Part shown: positions 15,765 through 24,651 of the stretch, piece after piece
Position numbering within the stretch: position 1 is the stretch's first letter
How the letters are laid out: each line of letters begins with the position of its first letter
Source of the DNA: Clavibacter sp. B3I6
GTDB taxonomy: Bacteria > Actinomycetota > Actinomycetes > Actinomycetales > Microbacteriaceae
Assembly (NCBI RefSeq): GCF_030816895.1
Contig: NZ_JAUSYL010000001.1
Location: forward strand, 1,798,001-1,862,000
Direction of reading: 5' to 3'
Length of the DNA: 64,000 nt
The notes under the pieces: model-generated
The model's input: only the letters and a program-made list of their open reading frames with translations
Told to the model about the DNA's origin: nothing
Databases searched by the model: none
Made by a program: the position numbers and the translations under genes

Positions 15765-15791
15765 GCGGCCGCCGCAGCGCACGGCGGCCGC
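15765..15791 (+). terminator. Hairpin terminator after the DUF6421-SDR pair
   Basis: GCGGCCGCCG (15765-15774) and CGGCGGCCGC (15782-15791) form a perfect 10-bp stem with a 7-nt loop, 9 nt after the SDR stop. No T tract. Confidence 0.55.
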
Positions 15792-15850
15792 CCCGGAGAG
15801 GGCACGCCCCTCCCCTCGGTCCGCGGAGTCCGCCGGGGTACGTTCGCTGC

Positions 15851-16753
15851 GTGACCCCGCCCGCCAGAACCGCCGAGCACGACGCCTTCGGGCCCTGGAT
15901 CCAGATCGTCCGCGTCCACGACGAGGTCCCCCGGCTCTTCCGGCCGCACGGGGTCGACCCCTTCGGCGCGCGCCTCGTGCTCAAGGTGCCGCGGGACATC
16001 GCGCGCCGGGACACGGATCCGACCATGGACCTGTACGAGCGCCTCCTCGTCGTGGGCGACGAGGGGATCGAGGTGCTGACGCGCGCGGGCGACGGGTTCA
16101 CGACGCAGCGCCTCCCGTTCGCCGACCTCGTCGCCGTGCGCGACCGGGTCGACCTCCTCGACGGGCTGCTCACCTTGCACACCGTCGACGGCACGGCCGT
16201 GCCCGTGCCCTACAACGGCGCGTCGGCGGACGTGGTGGCCCACCTGGTCGAGCTGCTCGTGGGCCTCGCGAGCGCCGCCGGCTGCCCCCTGCCGCCCGCG
16301 ACGCCGGCGGGCTCGCCCTACGCGCCGCGCGTGGAGGTCGGCGTCGAGGAGGCCGGCGTCGCGTCCGAGTACTGGCGGCTGTCCGCGGGGGACGCGGAGC
16401 TGCGCTTCCTGTCGTCCCGTCCCCGCACCCCGCTCCGGCGGACCGCCGCCGGCCTGATCGGGGCGATCCGCAGCCTCCGCCCCATGAGCCTCGCGGGCGC
16501 CGTCGCGGCCTGCACGCCGCGCGAGCTGCTGGTGATCACGCGCCGCGACCAGGTGATGGGCAGGAGCACGCCCACGCTCTCGCTCGACCGCCTGCGGATC
16601 CTCCGGCACGCCATCACGTCCACCACGGCGGAGCCGCACCGGGTGTGGGCCGGCATGTCCGTGGTGACGGTGCGCGCGGGCGACGCCGCGTTCGCGATCG
16701 TCGCCGAGTCGACGTCGTCGTTCGAGGCCGACCTGCTCACGATCAGCGGCTGA
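15851..16753 (+). CDS. Hypothetical protein with two PH-like halves
   Basis: 300 residues from a GTG. No signal peptide or membrane helix. The two halves each contain a stretch like LYERLLVVGDEGIEVLTRAGDGF and ELLVITRRDQVMGRSTPTLSLDRLRIL, the sort of beta-rich pattern seen in proteins of the bacterial PH type, though I cannot confirm this. Ends 3 nt before the convergent DUF418 gene. Function unknown. Confidence 0.65.
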   Translation: MTPPARTAEHDAFGPWIQIVRVHDEVPRLFRPHGVDPFGARLVLKVPRDIARRDTDPTMDLYERLLVVGDEGIEVLTRAGDGFTTQRLPFADLVAVRDRVDLLDGLLTLHTVDGTAVPVPYNGASADVVAHLVELLVGLASAAGCPLPPATPAGSPYAPRVEVGVEEAGVASEYWRLSAGDAELRFLSSRPRTPLRRTAAGLIGAIRSLRPMSLAGAVAACTPRELLVITRRDQVMGRSTPTLSLDRLRILRHAITSTTAEPHRVWAGMSVVTVRAGDAAFAIVAESTSSFEADLLTISG

Positions 16754-16756
16754 GCG

Positions 16757-17851
16757 TCAGCGGTCGGCGGCGGCAACCACGACGGTCGGCTGCGCGACGG
16801 ATCCGCCGCGCTCACGCCGCAGCGGCAGCCACCGGCCCCAGGTCGCGCAGCGCCACAGCCACTCGAGCGGACCCTGGCGGAAGGCGCGCAGCCAGAGGAC
16901 CGTGAGGATCCACTGCCCCGCGAGGACGACGACGGCCGCGCCGAGCAGGAGGCCCCACGAGCCGCTGTGCGGCAGGTCGAGGAGGGCGCCGATCGCGATC
17001 ATGACGGGGGTGGCGAGCACGTACCCGGAGAGCGCCGTGCGTCCGAGCGGCGCGAAGACGGCGCGGAGGGCGGGGGCCACGGGTGTGCGCAGGAGGAGGA
17101 GCAGACCGGTCACGTAGGCGCCCGCGAGCGCGGCGCCCGCGACGGCGGACGAGGTGCTGAAGCCGGACGCGGGGAGGTCCTGCAGCTGCCACGCGATCGA
17201 GACGGCGCTCGCGGCGGCGAAGAGCGCGAACAGGATCGCCGGGCCGCGCACCGCGGTCGGGAAGCGCGCCACCACGCCGTACCGCACGAGCGCCGAGCCG
17301 AGGAGGAAGAGGCCGGGGATGAGCGGGATGCCGCCGCCCGTGACCACCAGCGCCGCGGGGATCAGCACCGCGGCGAGCCCGGCCACCACCCCGCGCGGCA
17401 GGGACGACGACGGCAGCAGGATCAGGAGGCCGCAGACCGCGTAGAAGAGGAGCGCCTCGCCGGGGTGCACCAGCTGGTGCAGGATCCCGAGGGGCAGCAG
17501 CACGAGGAGCCGGCGGAGGAGCAGCAGGCGCGGTCGCGGGTGGCGGCGGGCGGCCGAGGCGAGGAACAGCGAGAAGCCGATCCCGAACAGCAGCGAGAAG
17601 ATCGGGAAGAAGCGCTGCTGCACGAGGAGCTGGAGCCAGCCGCTCGCGTCGCCGAGGTTCGCGGGCAGGTGGTCCGTCTCGTAGCCGAAGTGCACGAGCG
17701 GCCCGATGTTGACGAGGAGGATGCCGCACAGCGCGACGCCCCGGATCACGTCGAGGGCGTCGATGCGGGCGGCAGGCGCGGCGGGGGTGGCAGGCGCGGC
17801 GGGGGTGGGCGGCGCGACGGGCGCGGGCGGCGGAGCGGGGTTCTCGGTCAT
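16757..17851 (-). CDS. DUF418 domain membrane protein
   Basis: 364 residues with about ten helices. The N-terminus is a Pro/Ala-rich repeat (PAAPATPAAPAA) followed by RIDALDVIRGVALCGILLVNIG, the family opening. RFFPIFSLLFGIGFSLFLA and the C-terminal LGRTALSGYVLATPV plus GPLEWLWRCATWGRWLPLRR stretch are the DUF418 signature (YeiB-like). The role is unknown; related proteins are thought to be acyltransferase-like membrane enzymes. Confidence 0.88.
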   Translation of the reverse strand: MTENPAPPPAPVAPPTPAAPATPAAPAARIDALDVIRGVALCGILLVNIGPLVHFGYETDHLPANLGDASGWLQLLVQQRFFPIFSLLFGIGFSLFLASAARRHPRPRLLLLRRLLVLLPLGILHQLVHPGEALLFYAVCGLLILLPSSSLPRGVVAGLAAVLIPAALVVTGGGIPLIPGLFLLGSALVRYGVVARFPTAVRGPAILFALFAAASAVSIAWQLQDLPASGFSTSSAVAGAALAGAYVTGLLLLLRTPVAPALRAVFAPLGRTALSGYVLATPVMIAIGALLDLPHSGSWGLLLGAAVVVLAGQWILTVLWLRAFRQGPLEWLWRCATWGRWLPLRRERGGSVAQPTVVVAAADR

Positions 17852-17916
17852 GTCCCCCCACGATCCCGGGGCGCGGCCGCCCGGGCATCGGCCGATCGGC
17901 CGCGATCAGGGGCGGA

Positions 17917-18582
17917 TCACGGCCGATCGGCCATGAGCCCGCGCGCCCACATCCACGCCGCGATCTCGACGCGGTTCCGCGCGTCGAGCCGTGCCTGGAT
18001 CCCGGCGAGGTGCGCCTTCACGGTGCCGAGCGACAGGAACAGCTCCTGCGCGATCTCCGCGTTGGTCGCCCCGCGCGCGACGAGGCGCGCCACGTCGAGC
18101 TCGCGGGCCGTGAGCCGGGTCGCGGCCTGCCGGGCGTCCTCCTGCCGGGTCGCGCCGGATCCGCCCGCGGCCGCCAGCTCGGCCAGCAGCCGGACCGTGA
18201 CCGACGGGCTGATGAGCGACTCCCCGCCCGCGGCCGCGCGCACCGCCTCCACGAGGAGGGCAGGCCCCGCGGTCTTCAGCAGGAACCCGGCGGCGCCGTG
18301 CTGCAGCGCCTGGTGCACGTACTCGTCGAGGTCGAAGGTCGTCACGACGACGACCTGCACGGCGTCGTCGGCGAGCGCCCGGGCCACGGCGAGCCCGTCC
18401 ATCCGCGGCATCCGGATGTCGAGGAGCGCCACGTCGGGCCGGAGCCGGCGCACGGCGTCGAGCGCCTCCACCCCGTCGGCCGCCTCCGCGACGACCTCGA
18501 TGCCGTCCTGCGCGTCGAGGATCATGCGGAAGCCCGCGCGCACCATCGCCTGGTCGTCGGCGATCACCACCCGGATCGTCAT
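17917..18582 (-). CDS. NarL/FixJ-type response regulator
   Basis: 221 residues. Receiver domain 1-120 with the acidic pair in VIADDQAMVRAGFRMIL and the phosphoacceptor Asp in VALLDIRMPRMDG (about 54). LuxR-type helix-turn-helix at about 150-212 (LTARELDVARLVARGATNAEIAQ, then LSLGTVKAHLAGIQARL). Its ATG overlaps the stop of the kinase gene (ATGA), so kinase and regulator are translationally coupled. Confidence 0.92.
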   Translation of the reverse strand: MTIRVVIADDQAMVRAGFRMILDAQDGIEVVAEAADGVEALDAVRRLRPDVALLDIRMPRMDGLAVARALADDAVQVVVVTTFDLDEYVHQALQHGAAGFLLKTAGPALLVEAVRAAAGGESLISPSVTVRLLAELAAAGGSGATRQEDARQAATRLTARELDVARLVARGATNAEIAQELFLSLGTVKAHLAGIQARLDARNRVEIAAWMWARGLMADRP

Positions 18583-19742
18583 GGCCGCCCCGCCGGGAGG
18601 TCCGCGCGCACGGACCAGCCCGCGCCGTCCGGGCCCGCGTGCAGCGTGCCGCCGAGGGCGCGCGCCCGCTCGGCCATCCCGATCACGCCGAAACCGCCGT
18701 CGAGATCGCGGTCGCCGGCGCCGCCGTCGTCGCGGACCTCCACACGCACCCGGCCGTCGGCGAGCGCCACGTCGACCACGACGGTCCGCGCGGCCGGAGC
18801 GTGCCGGCGCACGTTCGTCAGGCCCTCCTGCACGATCCGGTAGACGCTCGCCTGCACCTCGTCGGCCACGGCGCGGGCAGCCGGATCCGCGGCCTCGGGC
18901 AGGCGCGCGTCCACCGCCGCGGGCACGGCGGCGCGGAACCGCTCGACCAGCGCGGGCAGGTCGGCGAGCGCGGCGACGGGCGCGACCGGCGCGGATCCGC
19001 CGCCGTCCGCCCGCAGCACCCCCACCAGCTGCTGCATGGCCTCGAGGGCACGCTCGCCCGCGCCCTCGATGTCCGCGAGCATGCGCGCGGCCCGCTCCAC
19101 GTCGAGCGGGGACGTCGCGCGCGCGGCCTGCGCCACCACCACGATCCCGGTGACGTGGTGCGCGACCACATCGTGCAGCTCGCGGGCGATGGCCTCGCGC
19201 TCGCCGCGGCGGGCGACCTCGACGCGGGCCTCGGCCGCCCGGTCGCCGGTGCGCAGGGATCCGCCGACCGCGATGCAGCTGACGACGGCGAGCGCGAGGA
19301 CGATCACGTAGACGACGGCGTCCGGGCTCGGCACCCGCGCGGGGAGCGCGAGGACCGCCGCCGCCACCGCGGCGACCGACCGCGCGCGGCGAGGGCCGTC
19401 GGCCTCGCGGACGACGGTGATGAGGAGGATCAGGAGCGCGGCCAGCTCCACGAGGCCGAACGAGCCCATGCTGTCCGGCCGGATCACGGCGAGGACCGCG
19501 GTGAGGAGCAGGGACGCGGCGACGGTGATCCACGCGGGCACGCGGTGCCGGTGCGCGAGGACCGCGAGCACGGCCACGGCGGCGAACGCGAGCGCCGGCC
19601 AGCGGAAGTGGACCACGAGCAGGTCGAACGCGGCGAGGACCGCGAGGACCGCGAGGCCGGCGGCGTCCGCGAGCGGGACGGCACGGCCGCGGACGGATCC
19701 GGGACGACGGGCGCGGCCGGCGCTCCCCCCTGTCCTCGGCAT
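18579..19742 (-). CDS. Two-component sensor histidine kinase (HisKA_3/DesK type)
   Basis: 387 residues. Five or six membrane helices at about 25-160 form the sensing part with no large extracellular domain. The H box is EREAIARELHDVVAHHVTGIV (phospho-His in ELHD, about 196), followed by the ATPase domain with YRIVQEGLTNVRRHAP (N box) and a DDGGAG plus GGFGVIGMAERARALGG glycine region. These kinases phosphorylate the partner encoded directly downstream. The signal is unknown; membrane-stress sensors look like this. Confidence 0.9.
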   Translation of the reverse strand: MPRTGGSAGRARRPGSVRGRAVPLADAAGLAVLAVLAAFDLLVVHFRWPALAFAAVAVLAVLAHRHRVPAWITVAASLLLTAVLAVIRPDSMGSFGLVELAALLILLITVVREADGPRRARSVAAVAAAVLALPARVPSPDAVVYVIVLALAVVSCIAVGGSLRTGDRAAEARVEVARRGEREAIARELHDVVAHHVTGIVVVAQAARATSPLDVERAARMLADIEGAGERALEAMQQLVGVLRADGGGSAPVAPVAALADLPALVERFRAAVPAAVDARLPEAADPAARAVADEVQASVYRIVQEGLTNVRRHAPAARTVVVDVALADGRVRVEVRDDGGAGDRDLDGGFGVIGMAERARALGGTLHAGPDGAGWSVRADLPAGRP

Positions 19743-19821
19743 GGGATCAGTGTCCCATCAGCCTCGTCCTGGGGGCATGCCGCTCCGCGCGTCCGCGCCG
19801 CCGATCCCTAGCGTGGGAGGC

Positions 19822-20226
19822 ATGGACCTCCCCTTCCTCCTCATCGGCATCGTCGTCATCGCGACGGTCGTCGCCGTCCGCGTCCTCGTGCAGAGGAAGG
19901 CGCGGGAGCGGGCCGACCGCGAGCCGCAGGTGCCGACGATGCCGCGCGCGATCGGCACCGCCGCCTTCGGCCTGGTGTTCCTCGCCTTCGGGATCGCCAT
20001 GCTGGTCACGGCGGACGACCTCTCCGCCGGGACCGGGTCCGGGCGCCTCGCCTGGCTGCCCGCGTGGATCCAGGTGCTCGGGCTCGTCGCCGCGGGCGCG
20101 TACTTCCTGGTGCTCGCGTTCCGCACCTACCGCGGCGTGCAGGAGCGCCGCCGCCGCGGTGCCGACGCCCCGGCCTTCGACCCGCTGGCCGCGGACACCG
20201 ACGTGCGCGACGAGACCCGCCCGTAG
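19822..20226 (+). CDS. Hypothetical three-helix membrane protein
   Basis: 134 residues starting at the ATG behind GGGAGG. An N-terminal helix (LPFLLIGIVVIATVVAVRVLV), a charged loop, and two further helices (IGTAAFGLVFLAFGIAMLVTA and WIQVLGLVAAGAYFLVLAF), then a charged cytoplasmic tail. Divergent from the histidine kinase gene, 79 nt away. Family not recognised. Confidence 0.7.
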   Translation: MDLPFLLIGIVVIATVVAVRVLVQRKARERADREPQVPTMPRAIGTAAFGLVFLAFGIAMLVTADDLSAGTGSGRLAWLPAWIQVLGLVAAGAYFLVLAFRTYRGVQERRRRGADAPAFDPLAADTDVRDETRP

Positions 20227-20253
20227 GGGTCGCACCGCGGATACGGTGGGCGG

Positions 20254-20772
20254 ATGACCGACGCCGTGCTCCTCACCGGCACGGTCGGCGCGGGCAAGAC
20301 GACCACGATGCACGCGCTCGGCGCGCTCCTCGGTGAGCGCGGCAGGCGCCATGCCCTCGTCGACGCGGACGCGATCCGCCTCCTGCACCCGGCACCGCCC
20401 GCCGACCCGTTCCAGCAGGCGCTCGAGCTCGCGAACCTCCGCGACATGTCCCGCAACTACCGGTCGGCGGGCGCCGAGGTGATCGTCGTCGCCGCCGTCG
20501 TGGAGCACGCCGACGACGTCCCGCGCTACGCCGACGCCCTCGGCGCCCGCGACCTGCTGCTCGTGCGGCTCACCGTCGACGCCGACGCCGTGGAGGCCCG
20601 CCTCCGCTCCCGCCACGCCGAAGATCCCTCGGGCCTCGCCTGGCACCGGGCCCGCGCACCGCAGCTCGCGGCCGTCCTCGCGGGCGCCGACCTCGGCGGC
20701 GTGACGGTCGACACCACGTCGCGCACGGCGGCGGAGGTCGCGGCGCTCATCGCCGACCGCGCCGGATGGTGA
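20254..20772 (+). CDS. P-loop kinase-like protein (AAA/adenylylsulfate-kinase-like)
   Basis: 172 residues. Walker A is GTVGAGKTT at residues 9-17, and VDADAIRLLHP (about 38-48) resembles the lid/substrate segment of nucleoside or adenylylsulfate kinases. EVIVVAAVVEHADD contains the third strand and RLRSRHAED a likely lid arginine cluster. The size is that of a small-molecule kinase. Substrate unknown. 27 nt after the preceding gene. Confidence 0.75.
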   Translation: MTDAVLLTGTVGAGKTTTMHALGALLGERGRRHALVDADAIRLLHPAPPADPFQQALELANLRDMSRNYRSAGAEVIVVAAVVEHADDVPRYADALGARDLLLVRLTVDADAVEARLRSRHAEDPSGLAWHRARAPQLAAVLAGADLGGVTVDTTSRTAAEVAALIADRAGW

Positions 20773-20795
20773 GCGGTCGCCCGTAGGGTCGGAGG

Positions 20796-21101
20796 ATGCA
20801 CGACGACCTCCCGCTCGACTTCACCGCGCCGCTCTGGGTCTGGGAGGCGCGACGCGAGTTCATGACGCTGGTGACCGTGCCCGTGGAGCTCGGCGGCATG
20901 CTGCGCGAGCTCGGCGAGGCCGGCCGGCGCGGCTTCGGATCCGTGCCCGTGCGCGTCCGCGTCGGCACCACGACCTGGCGCACCTCCGTCTTCCCGCAGG
21001 GGGACGGGACCTGGGTCCTGCCGATCAAGCGCGCGGTGCGCGACGCGCAGGGGCTCGAGGTCGGCGGTGACGTGCACGTCGACCTCGAGCCCCTCGTCTG
21101 A
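20796..21101 (+). CDS. DUF1905 domain protein
   Basis: 101 residues that match the DUF1905 fold: LDFTAPLWVWEARREFMTLVTVPVE, GFGSVPVRVRVGTTTWRTSVFPQ, WVLPIKRAVRDAQGLEVGGDVHVDLEP. The RVRVGTTTWRTSLF/P and LPIKRAVR stretches are the family hallmark. Function unknown; often fused to bacteriocin-protection (OmdA/YdeI-type) domains elsewhere. Likely co-transcribed with the kinase-like gene 23 nt upstream; followed by a hairpin. Confidence 0.85.
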   Translation: MHDDLPLDFTAPLWVWEARREFMTLVTVPVELGGMLRELGEAGRRGFGSVPVRVRVGTTTWRTSVFPQGDGTWVLPIKRAVRDAQGLEVGGDVHVDLEPLV

Positions 21102-21106
21102 CGGCC

Positions 21107-21130
21107 CGGCCGCCGACCGCTCGGCGGCCG
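21107..21130. terminator. Bidirectional hairpin terminator between convergent genes
   Basis: CGGCCGCCGA (21107-21116) pairs perfectly with TCGGCGGCCG (21121-21130) around a 4-nt loop, filling the 33-nt gap between the DUF1905 and VOC genes. Confidence 0.6.
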
Positions 21131-21134
21131 CCGC

Positions 21135-21494
21135 TCAGGCGCCGACGGGCGGCGTGTACAGCTGCAGGTCGTTGCCCTCGCTGTCCTGGAACGGCAGGAT
21201 CCGGCCCCACTCGTGGTCGCTGACCTCGCCCGTGATCTCGGCGCCGCGCCCGCGGAGCCGCTCGAGCTCGTCCTCGATGGACCCCTCGGGCGTGAACGAG
21301 ATGACCGCTCCGCCCCCCTTCGAGCCGCCCGTCTCCTCGCGCGCGTTCAGCCCGATCATCAGGCCGTCCGCGTCGATCTCGCTCCAGTCCTCGCTCTGGC
21401 TCCGCACCGTGAGCTCGAGGGTGTCGCGGTAGAACGCGACAGCGCGCTCCATGTCCTGCACGGGCAGCCAGACCGTCGCCACCGAATCGACCAT
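21135..21494 (-). CDS. VOC (glyoxalase/dioxygenase superfamily) protein
   Basis: 119 residues, a single VOC module. VDSVATVWLPVQDMERAVAFYRDTLELTV opens the first beta-alpha-beta unit and WGRILPFQDSEGNDLQLYTP the final metal-side strand with the usual D-x-x-G-N. Metal ligands of true glyoxalases (H and E) are only partly visible, so a catalytic role is open; many such proteins bind or protect small toxins. Confidence 0.85.
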   Translation of the reverse strand: MVDSVATVWLPVQDMERAVAFYRDTLELTVRSQSEDWSEIDADGLMIGLNAREETGGSKGGGAVISFTPEGSIEDELERLRGRGAEITGEVSDHEWGRILPFQDSEGNDLQLYTPPVGA

Positions 21495-21601
21495 GGGTTT
21501 CCTCCTCGCATCGGGGCCGGTCGTCCGACCGGCGCACCCTTCCGGTCTACTCCCGCCGACGGCGCGGCCTCAGTGGTCGGGGCGGATCCCCGGGTCCGAG
21601 A

Positions 21602-21649
21602 TAGTTGACAACAGTCCACCACAGTCATATGGTTGCTCGTAGTCAACTA
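21602..21649 (+). promoter_or_regulatory. MFS-marR promoter with flanking inverted repeat
   Basis: TTGACA (21605-21610), a 17-nt spacer and TATGGT (21628-21633) make a good promoter in unusually AT-rich sequence. TAGTTGAC (21602-21609) overlaps the -35, and its perfect inverse GTCAACTA (21642-21649) lies just past the transcription start. The pair would suit the MarR repressor encoded at the end of the operon. GGAGGATC ribosome binding site follows at 21653. Confidence 0.65.
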
Positions 21650-21660
21650 CCCGGAGGATC

Positions 21661-23418
21661 ATGTCCCAGCACCACCCGGCCGCCGCGTCACCCGCGAAGG
21701 CCCCCCGCCGCACCGTCTCCCCCGACGGATCCATGTCGAAGCGCCAGGTCCTCGAGTCCCTCTCGGGCCTCCTCCTCGGCATGTTCGTCTCGATCCTCGC
21801 CGGCACCGTCGTCTCGACGTCGCTGCCGATCATCATCAGCGACCTCAAGGGCGACCAGTCCGGCTACACCTGGGTCGTCACCGCGACGCTCCTCGCCACC
21901 ACCGTGAGCACGCCGCTCTGGGGCAAGTTCGCCGACCTCTTCAACCGCAAGCTGCTCATCCAGCTCGCGCTCGCGATCTTCGTGCTGGGCTCCGCGCTCG
22001 CCGGCTTCTCGCAGAACACCGAGACGCTCATCGCCTTCCGCGTGCTCCAGGGCCTCGGCGCCGGCGGACTCGCCGCGCTGAGCCAGATCATCATGGCCGA
22101 CATCATCAGCCCGCGTGACCGAGGCCGGTACGCCGGCCTCTTCGGCGCCGTCATGGCCGTCGGCACCGTCGGCGGCCCGCTCCTCGGCGGCGTCGTGACG
22201 GACGCGTTCGGCTGGCGCTGGAACTTCTTCATCGCGCTGCCGATCGCCATCATCGCGATCATCCTGCTGCAGGTCACCCTCCACCTGCCGTCGCACCCGA
22301 AGCGCACGGTGCACGTCGACTACCTCGGCGCGGTCTTCATCGCCTCGGGAGTCTCACTCCTGCTCATCTGGGTCTCGCAGGCCGGCAACGCGTTCGAGTG
22401 GGCCTCGGCCACCTCGTACCTCATGGCCGCCGGCGCCGTCGTGCTGCTGATCGCCGCGGTGGTCACCGAGCTCCGCGTCTCCGAGCCGATCATCCCGCTC
22501 ACCATGTTCCGCAACCGCACCTTCACGCTCGCGGTGCTCGCGAGCCTCGCGGTCGGCATCTCGCTGTTCGGCACCTCGGTCTTCCTCGCCCAGTACATGC
22601 AGCTGTCGCGCGGCGCCACGCCGACGCAGTCCGGCCTCCTCACGATCCCGCTGATGGCGGGCCTCCTCATCGCGTCCACCGTCTTCGGCAGCCTCATCAG
22701 CCGTCGCGGCAAGTGGAAGGCGATCATGATCGCGGGCGCCGTCCTCGTCGTCGCCGGCACGGCCCTGCTCTCCACGCTCCGCTACGACACCGACTTCGTG
22801 CTGGTCGGCATCTACATGTTCGTGCTCGGCGCGGGCCTCGGCATGCTGATGCAGAACCTCGTCCTCGTCGTGCAGAACTCCATCGAGGTGAAGAACCTCG
22901 GCGTCGCCACCAGCGCCGTCACGTTCTTCCGCAGCCTCGGCGGCACCGTCGGCGTCTCCGTGCTCGGCTCGATCCTCGGCACGATCATCGCGTCGGAGAT
23001 CACCGCCGGGATCCGCGCCCTCGCCCCGGCCGACCAGGCCATCGCCGCGCAGGCGCTCGGCTCGGGCGTCATCCCGCAGGTCTCGCAGCTCACCCCCGCG
23101 GTCCGGACCGTCGTCGAGAGCGCCTACGGCATCGGGATCGGCGACGTGTTCCTCTACAGCGTGCCGCTCGCGATCGTGTCCCTCCTCGCGGTGATCTTCC
23201 TGCCCAACGCGCAGCTCGGCAGCAAGAACGCCGTGCAGCTGAAGAGCGACACGGCCGCGCAGGCGGACGGCCAGGACGTGCGCCGCACGGACGCCGAGGA
23301 CGCGCTCATCGGCGCCTCCGCCGGAGCCGTCGCGCTCACCCCGGCCGGCGAGGCGAACCCGACCGGCTCCATCCGGCTCCCCGAGTCCGAGGACGCCGGG
23401 GCCGACTCCCGCCGATGA
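21661..23418 (+). CDS. MFS drug efflux transporter, DHA2 (EmrB/QacA) type
   Basis: 585 residues, about 14 helices. VVSTSLPIIISDLKGDQSGYTWVVTATLLA and STPLWGKFADLFNRK (motif A) are the signature; GLGAGGLAALSQIIMADIISPRDRGRY is motif C/linker. The charged C-terminal tail of ~70 residues is cytoplasmic. Paralogous in type to the pump at 7.2-8.9 kb but regulated by a MarR gene whose ATG overlaps its stop. Confidence 0.92.
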   Translation: MSQHHPAAASPAKAPRRTVSPDGSMSKRQVLESLSGLLLGMFVSILAGTVVSTSLPIIISDLKGDQSGYTWVVTATLLATTVSTPLWGKFADLFNRKLLIQLALAIFVLGSALAGFSQNTETLIAFRVLQGLGAGGLAALSQIIMADIISPRDRGRYAGLFGAVMAVGTVGGPLLGGVVTDAFGWRWNFFIALPIAIIAIILLQVTLHLPSHPKRTVHVDYLGAVFIASGVSLLLIWVSQAGNAFEWASATSYLMAAGAVVLLIAAVVTELRVSEPIIPLTMFRNRTFTLAVLASLAVGISLFGTSVFLAQYMQLSRGATPTQSGLLTIPLMAGLLIASTVFGSLISRRGKWKAIMIAGAVLVVAGTALLSTLRYDTDFVLVGIYMFVLGAGLGMLMQNLVLVVQNSIEVKNLGVATSAVTFFRSLGGTVGVSVLGSILGTIIASEITAGIRALAPADQAIAAQALGSGVIPQVSQLTPAVRTVVESAYGIGIGDVFLYSVPLAIVSLLAVIFLPNAQLGSKNAVQLKSDTAAQADGQDVRRTDAEDALIGASAGAVALTPAGEANPTGSIRLPESEDAGADSRR

Positions 23419-24005
23419 CGGACGAGGACCGCTCCGCCGGGGGCGACGCCGCGCAGGACGCCGCGGGCGTCGCCCCGGGGATCGCCGCCGGCATCGCTGA
23501 GGTCGAGGAGCAGATGACCGCCCTCGCCGCGCGGATCCGGGCGACGAGCCGCGAGGCCGCCGCCCGGATCCACCCGGACCTCGCGCCCATCGGCTACAAG
23601 ATGCTCCGGGTGATCCGGCGCTGCGGCAGTGCCCACGCGAGCGCCGTCGCCGACCAGCTCGGCGTCGACCGCAGCGTCGTCAGCCGCCAGGTGCGTCAGC
23701 TCCAGGAGCTGGGCCTCGTGGAGGTCGGCGCCGACGCGCAGGACGGCCGGGTGCGGGTGCTCGCCCTCACCGAGGCCGGCCGCGCGGGCATCGAGGCCGA
23801 TGACGTCCAGGGCGGGAGCCGCCTCATCCGCGGACTCGGCGGCTGGACGCGCGCCGACCTCGACGCGTTCGCCGGGTACCTCGCCCGCCTCAACGCGGGC
23901 GGGGAGCAGGGCTCGGCGGACGGACCCACTACGGGCCCCGGCACCGACTCCGTCGGCGGATCCGACGGCTGCGTCGCCCGCCCGGCGTCCGCCGAAGCGG
24001 CCTGA
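23415..24005 (+). CDS. MarR family transcriptional regulator of the MFS gene
   Basis: 196 residues. The winged helix-turn-helix is YKMLRVIRRCGSAHASAVADQLGVDRSVVSRQVRQLQELGLVEVGADAQDGRVRVLALTEAGR (about 58-120). The start ATG overlaps the MFS stop, so they form one operon. The Gly/Ser/Asp-rich C-terminal ~40 residues are unusual low-complexity sequence. Probably represses its own operon through the TAGTTGAC repeats until a substrate binds. Confidence 0.9.
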   Translation: MTDEDRSAGGDAAQDAAGVAPGIAAGIAEVEEQMTALAARIRATSREAAARIHPDLAPIGYKMLRVIRRCGSAHASAVADQLGVDRSVVSRQVRQLQELGLVEVGADAQDGRVRVLALTEAGRAGIEADDVQGGSRLIRGLGGWTRADLDAFAGYLARLNAGGEQGSADGPTTGPGTDSVGGSDGCVARPASAEAA

Positions 24006-24040
24006 CCGGACCACCGGCACCACCGCTCGCACGACCACGA

Positions 24041-24081
24041 CGCGCCGTCGGTCGGGGACCCAATCCCCGACCGGCGGCGCG
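24041..24081 (+). terminator. Long hairpin terminator after the MFS-marR operon
   Basis: An 18-bp stem (24041-24058 with 24064-24081) with a single G-T wobble and a 5-nt loop, 36 nt after the marR stop. No T tract but very stable. Confidence 0.7.
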
Positions 24082-24105
24082 TCGTCGCGCGCGCGGGGCG
24101 CGAGG

Positions 24106-24636
24106 ATGGGTGACGTGCTCGATGCTCTCGCCCTCCCCGTCCCGCTCGCGACCCGCATCGCGGGCGTCGTCCTCCGCCGCGCGGGCCTCAGTGACCTCGG
24201 GCCCCTCACGCACCTGCTCGCCGACGATCCGATCAGCGCCTCGCGGGGCGACCGGGCGGATCCGGACGATGCGGACCGGTACCGTGACGCGCTCGGGCGC
24301 ATCGTCGCCGATCCCGGGAACGAGCTGCTCGTCGCCACCTCAGCCGACGGCGCCCACGTCGGCACGATGCAGCTGACGCTCATCCCCGGCATGGCCCGCC
24401 GAGGCGCCTCGCGCCTCCAGGTGGAGGCCGTGCGCGTACGGAGCGACCTGCGGTACTCCGGCATCGGCGGCGCCATGGTGCGGTGGGTCGCCGATGAGGC
24501 AGCACCCGCCCTCGGCGCCGGGCTCGTGCAGCTCACGTCCGATGCCGCACGTGTCGACGCGCACCGGTTCTACGAGCGGCTCGGTTACGCGCGCTCGCAC
24601 GTCGGGTTCAAGCTGCCGATCCCGCCCACGGCGTAG
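24106..24636 (+). CDS. GNAT family N-acetyltransferase
   Basis: 176 residues from the ATG at 24106. VEAVRVRSDLRYSGIGGAMVRWVADEA is the acetyl-CoA binding motif A (R-x-x-G-x-G/A) and HRFYERLGYARSHVGFKL the closing motif. The front half (VVLRRAGLSDLGPLTHLLADDPI) fits the general GNAT opening. It starts 24 nt past the preceding hairpin and is monocistronic. The acceptor amine is unknown. Confidence 0.85.
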   Translation: MGDVLDALALPVPLATRIAGVVLRRAGLSDLGPLTHLLADDPISASRGDRADPDDADRYRDALGRIVADPGNELLVATSADGAHVGTMQLTLIPGMARRGASRLQVEAVRVRSDLRYSGIGGAMVRWVADEAAPALGAGLVQLTSDAARVDAHRFYERLGYARSHVGFKLPIPPTA

Positions 24637-24651
24637 CAGGGGTCCGCCGGC

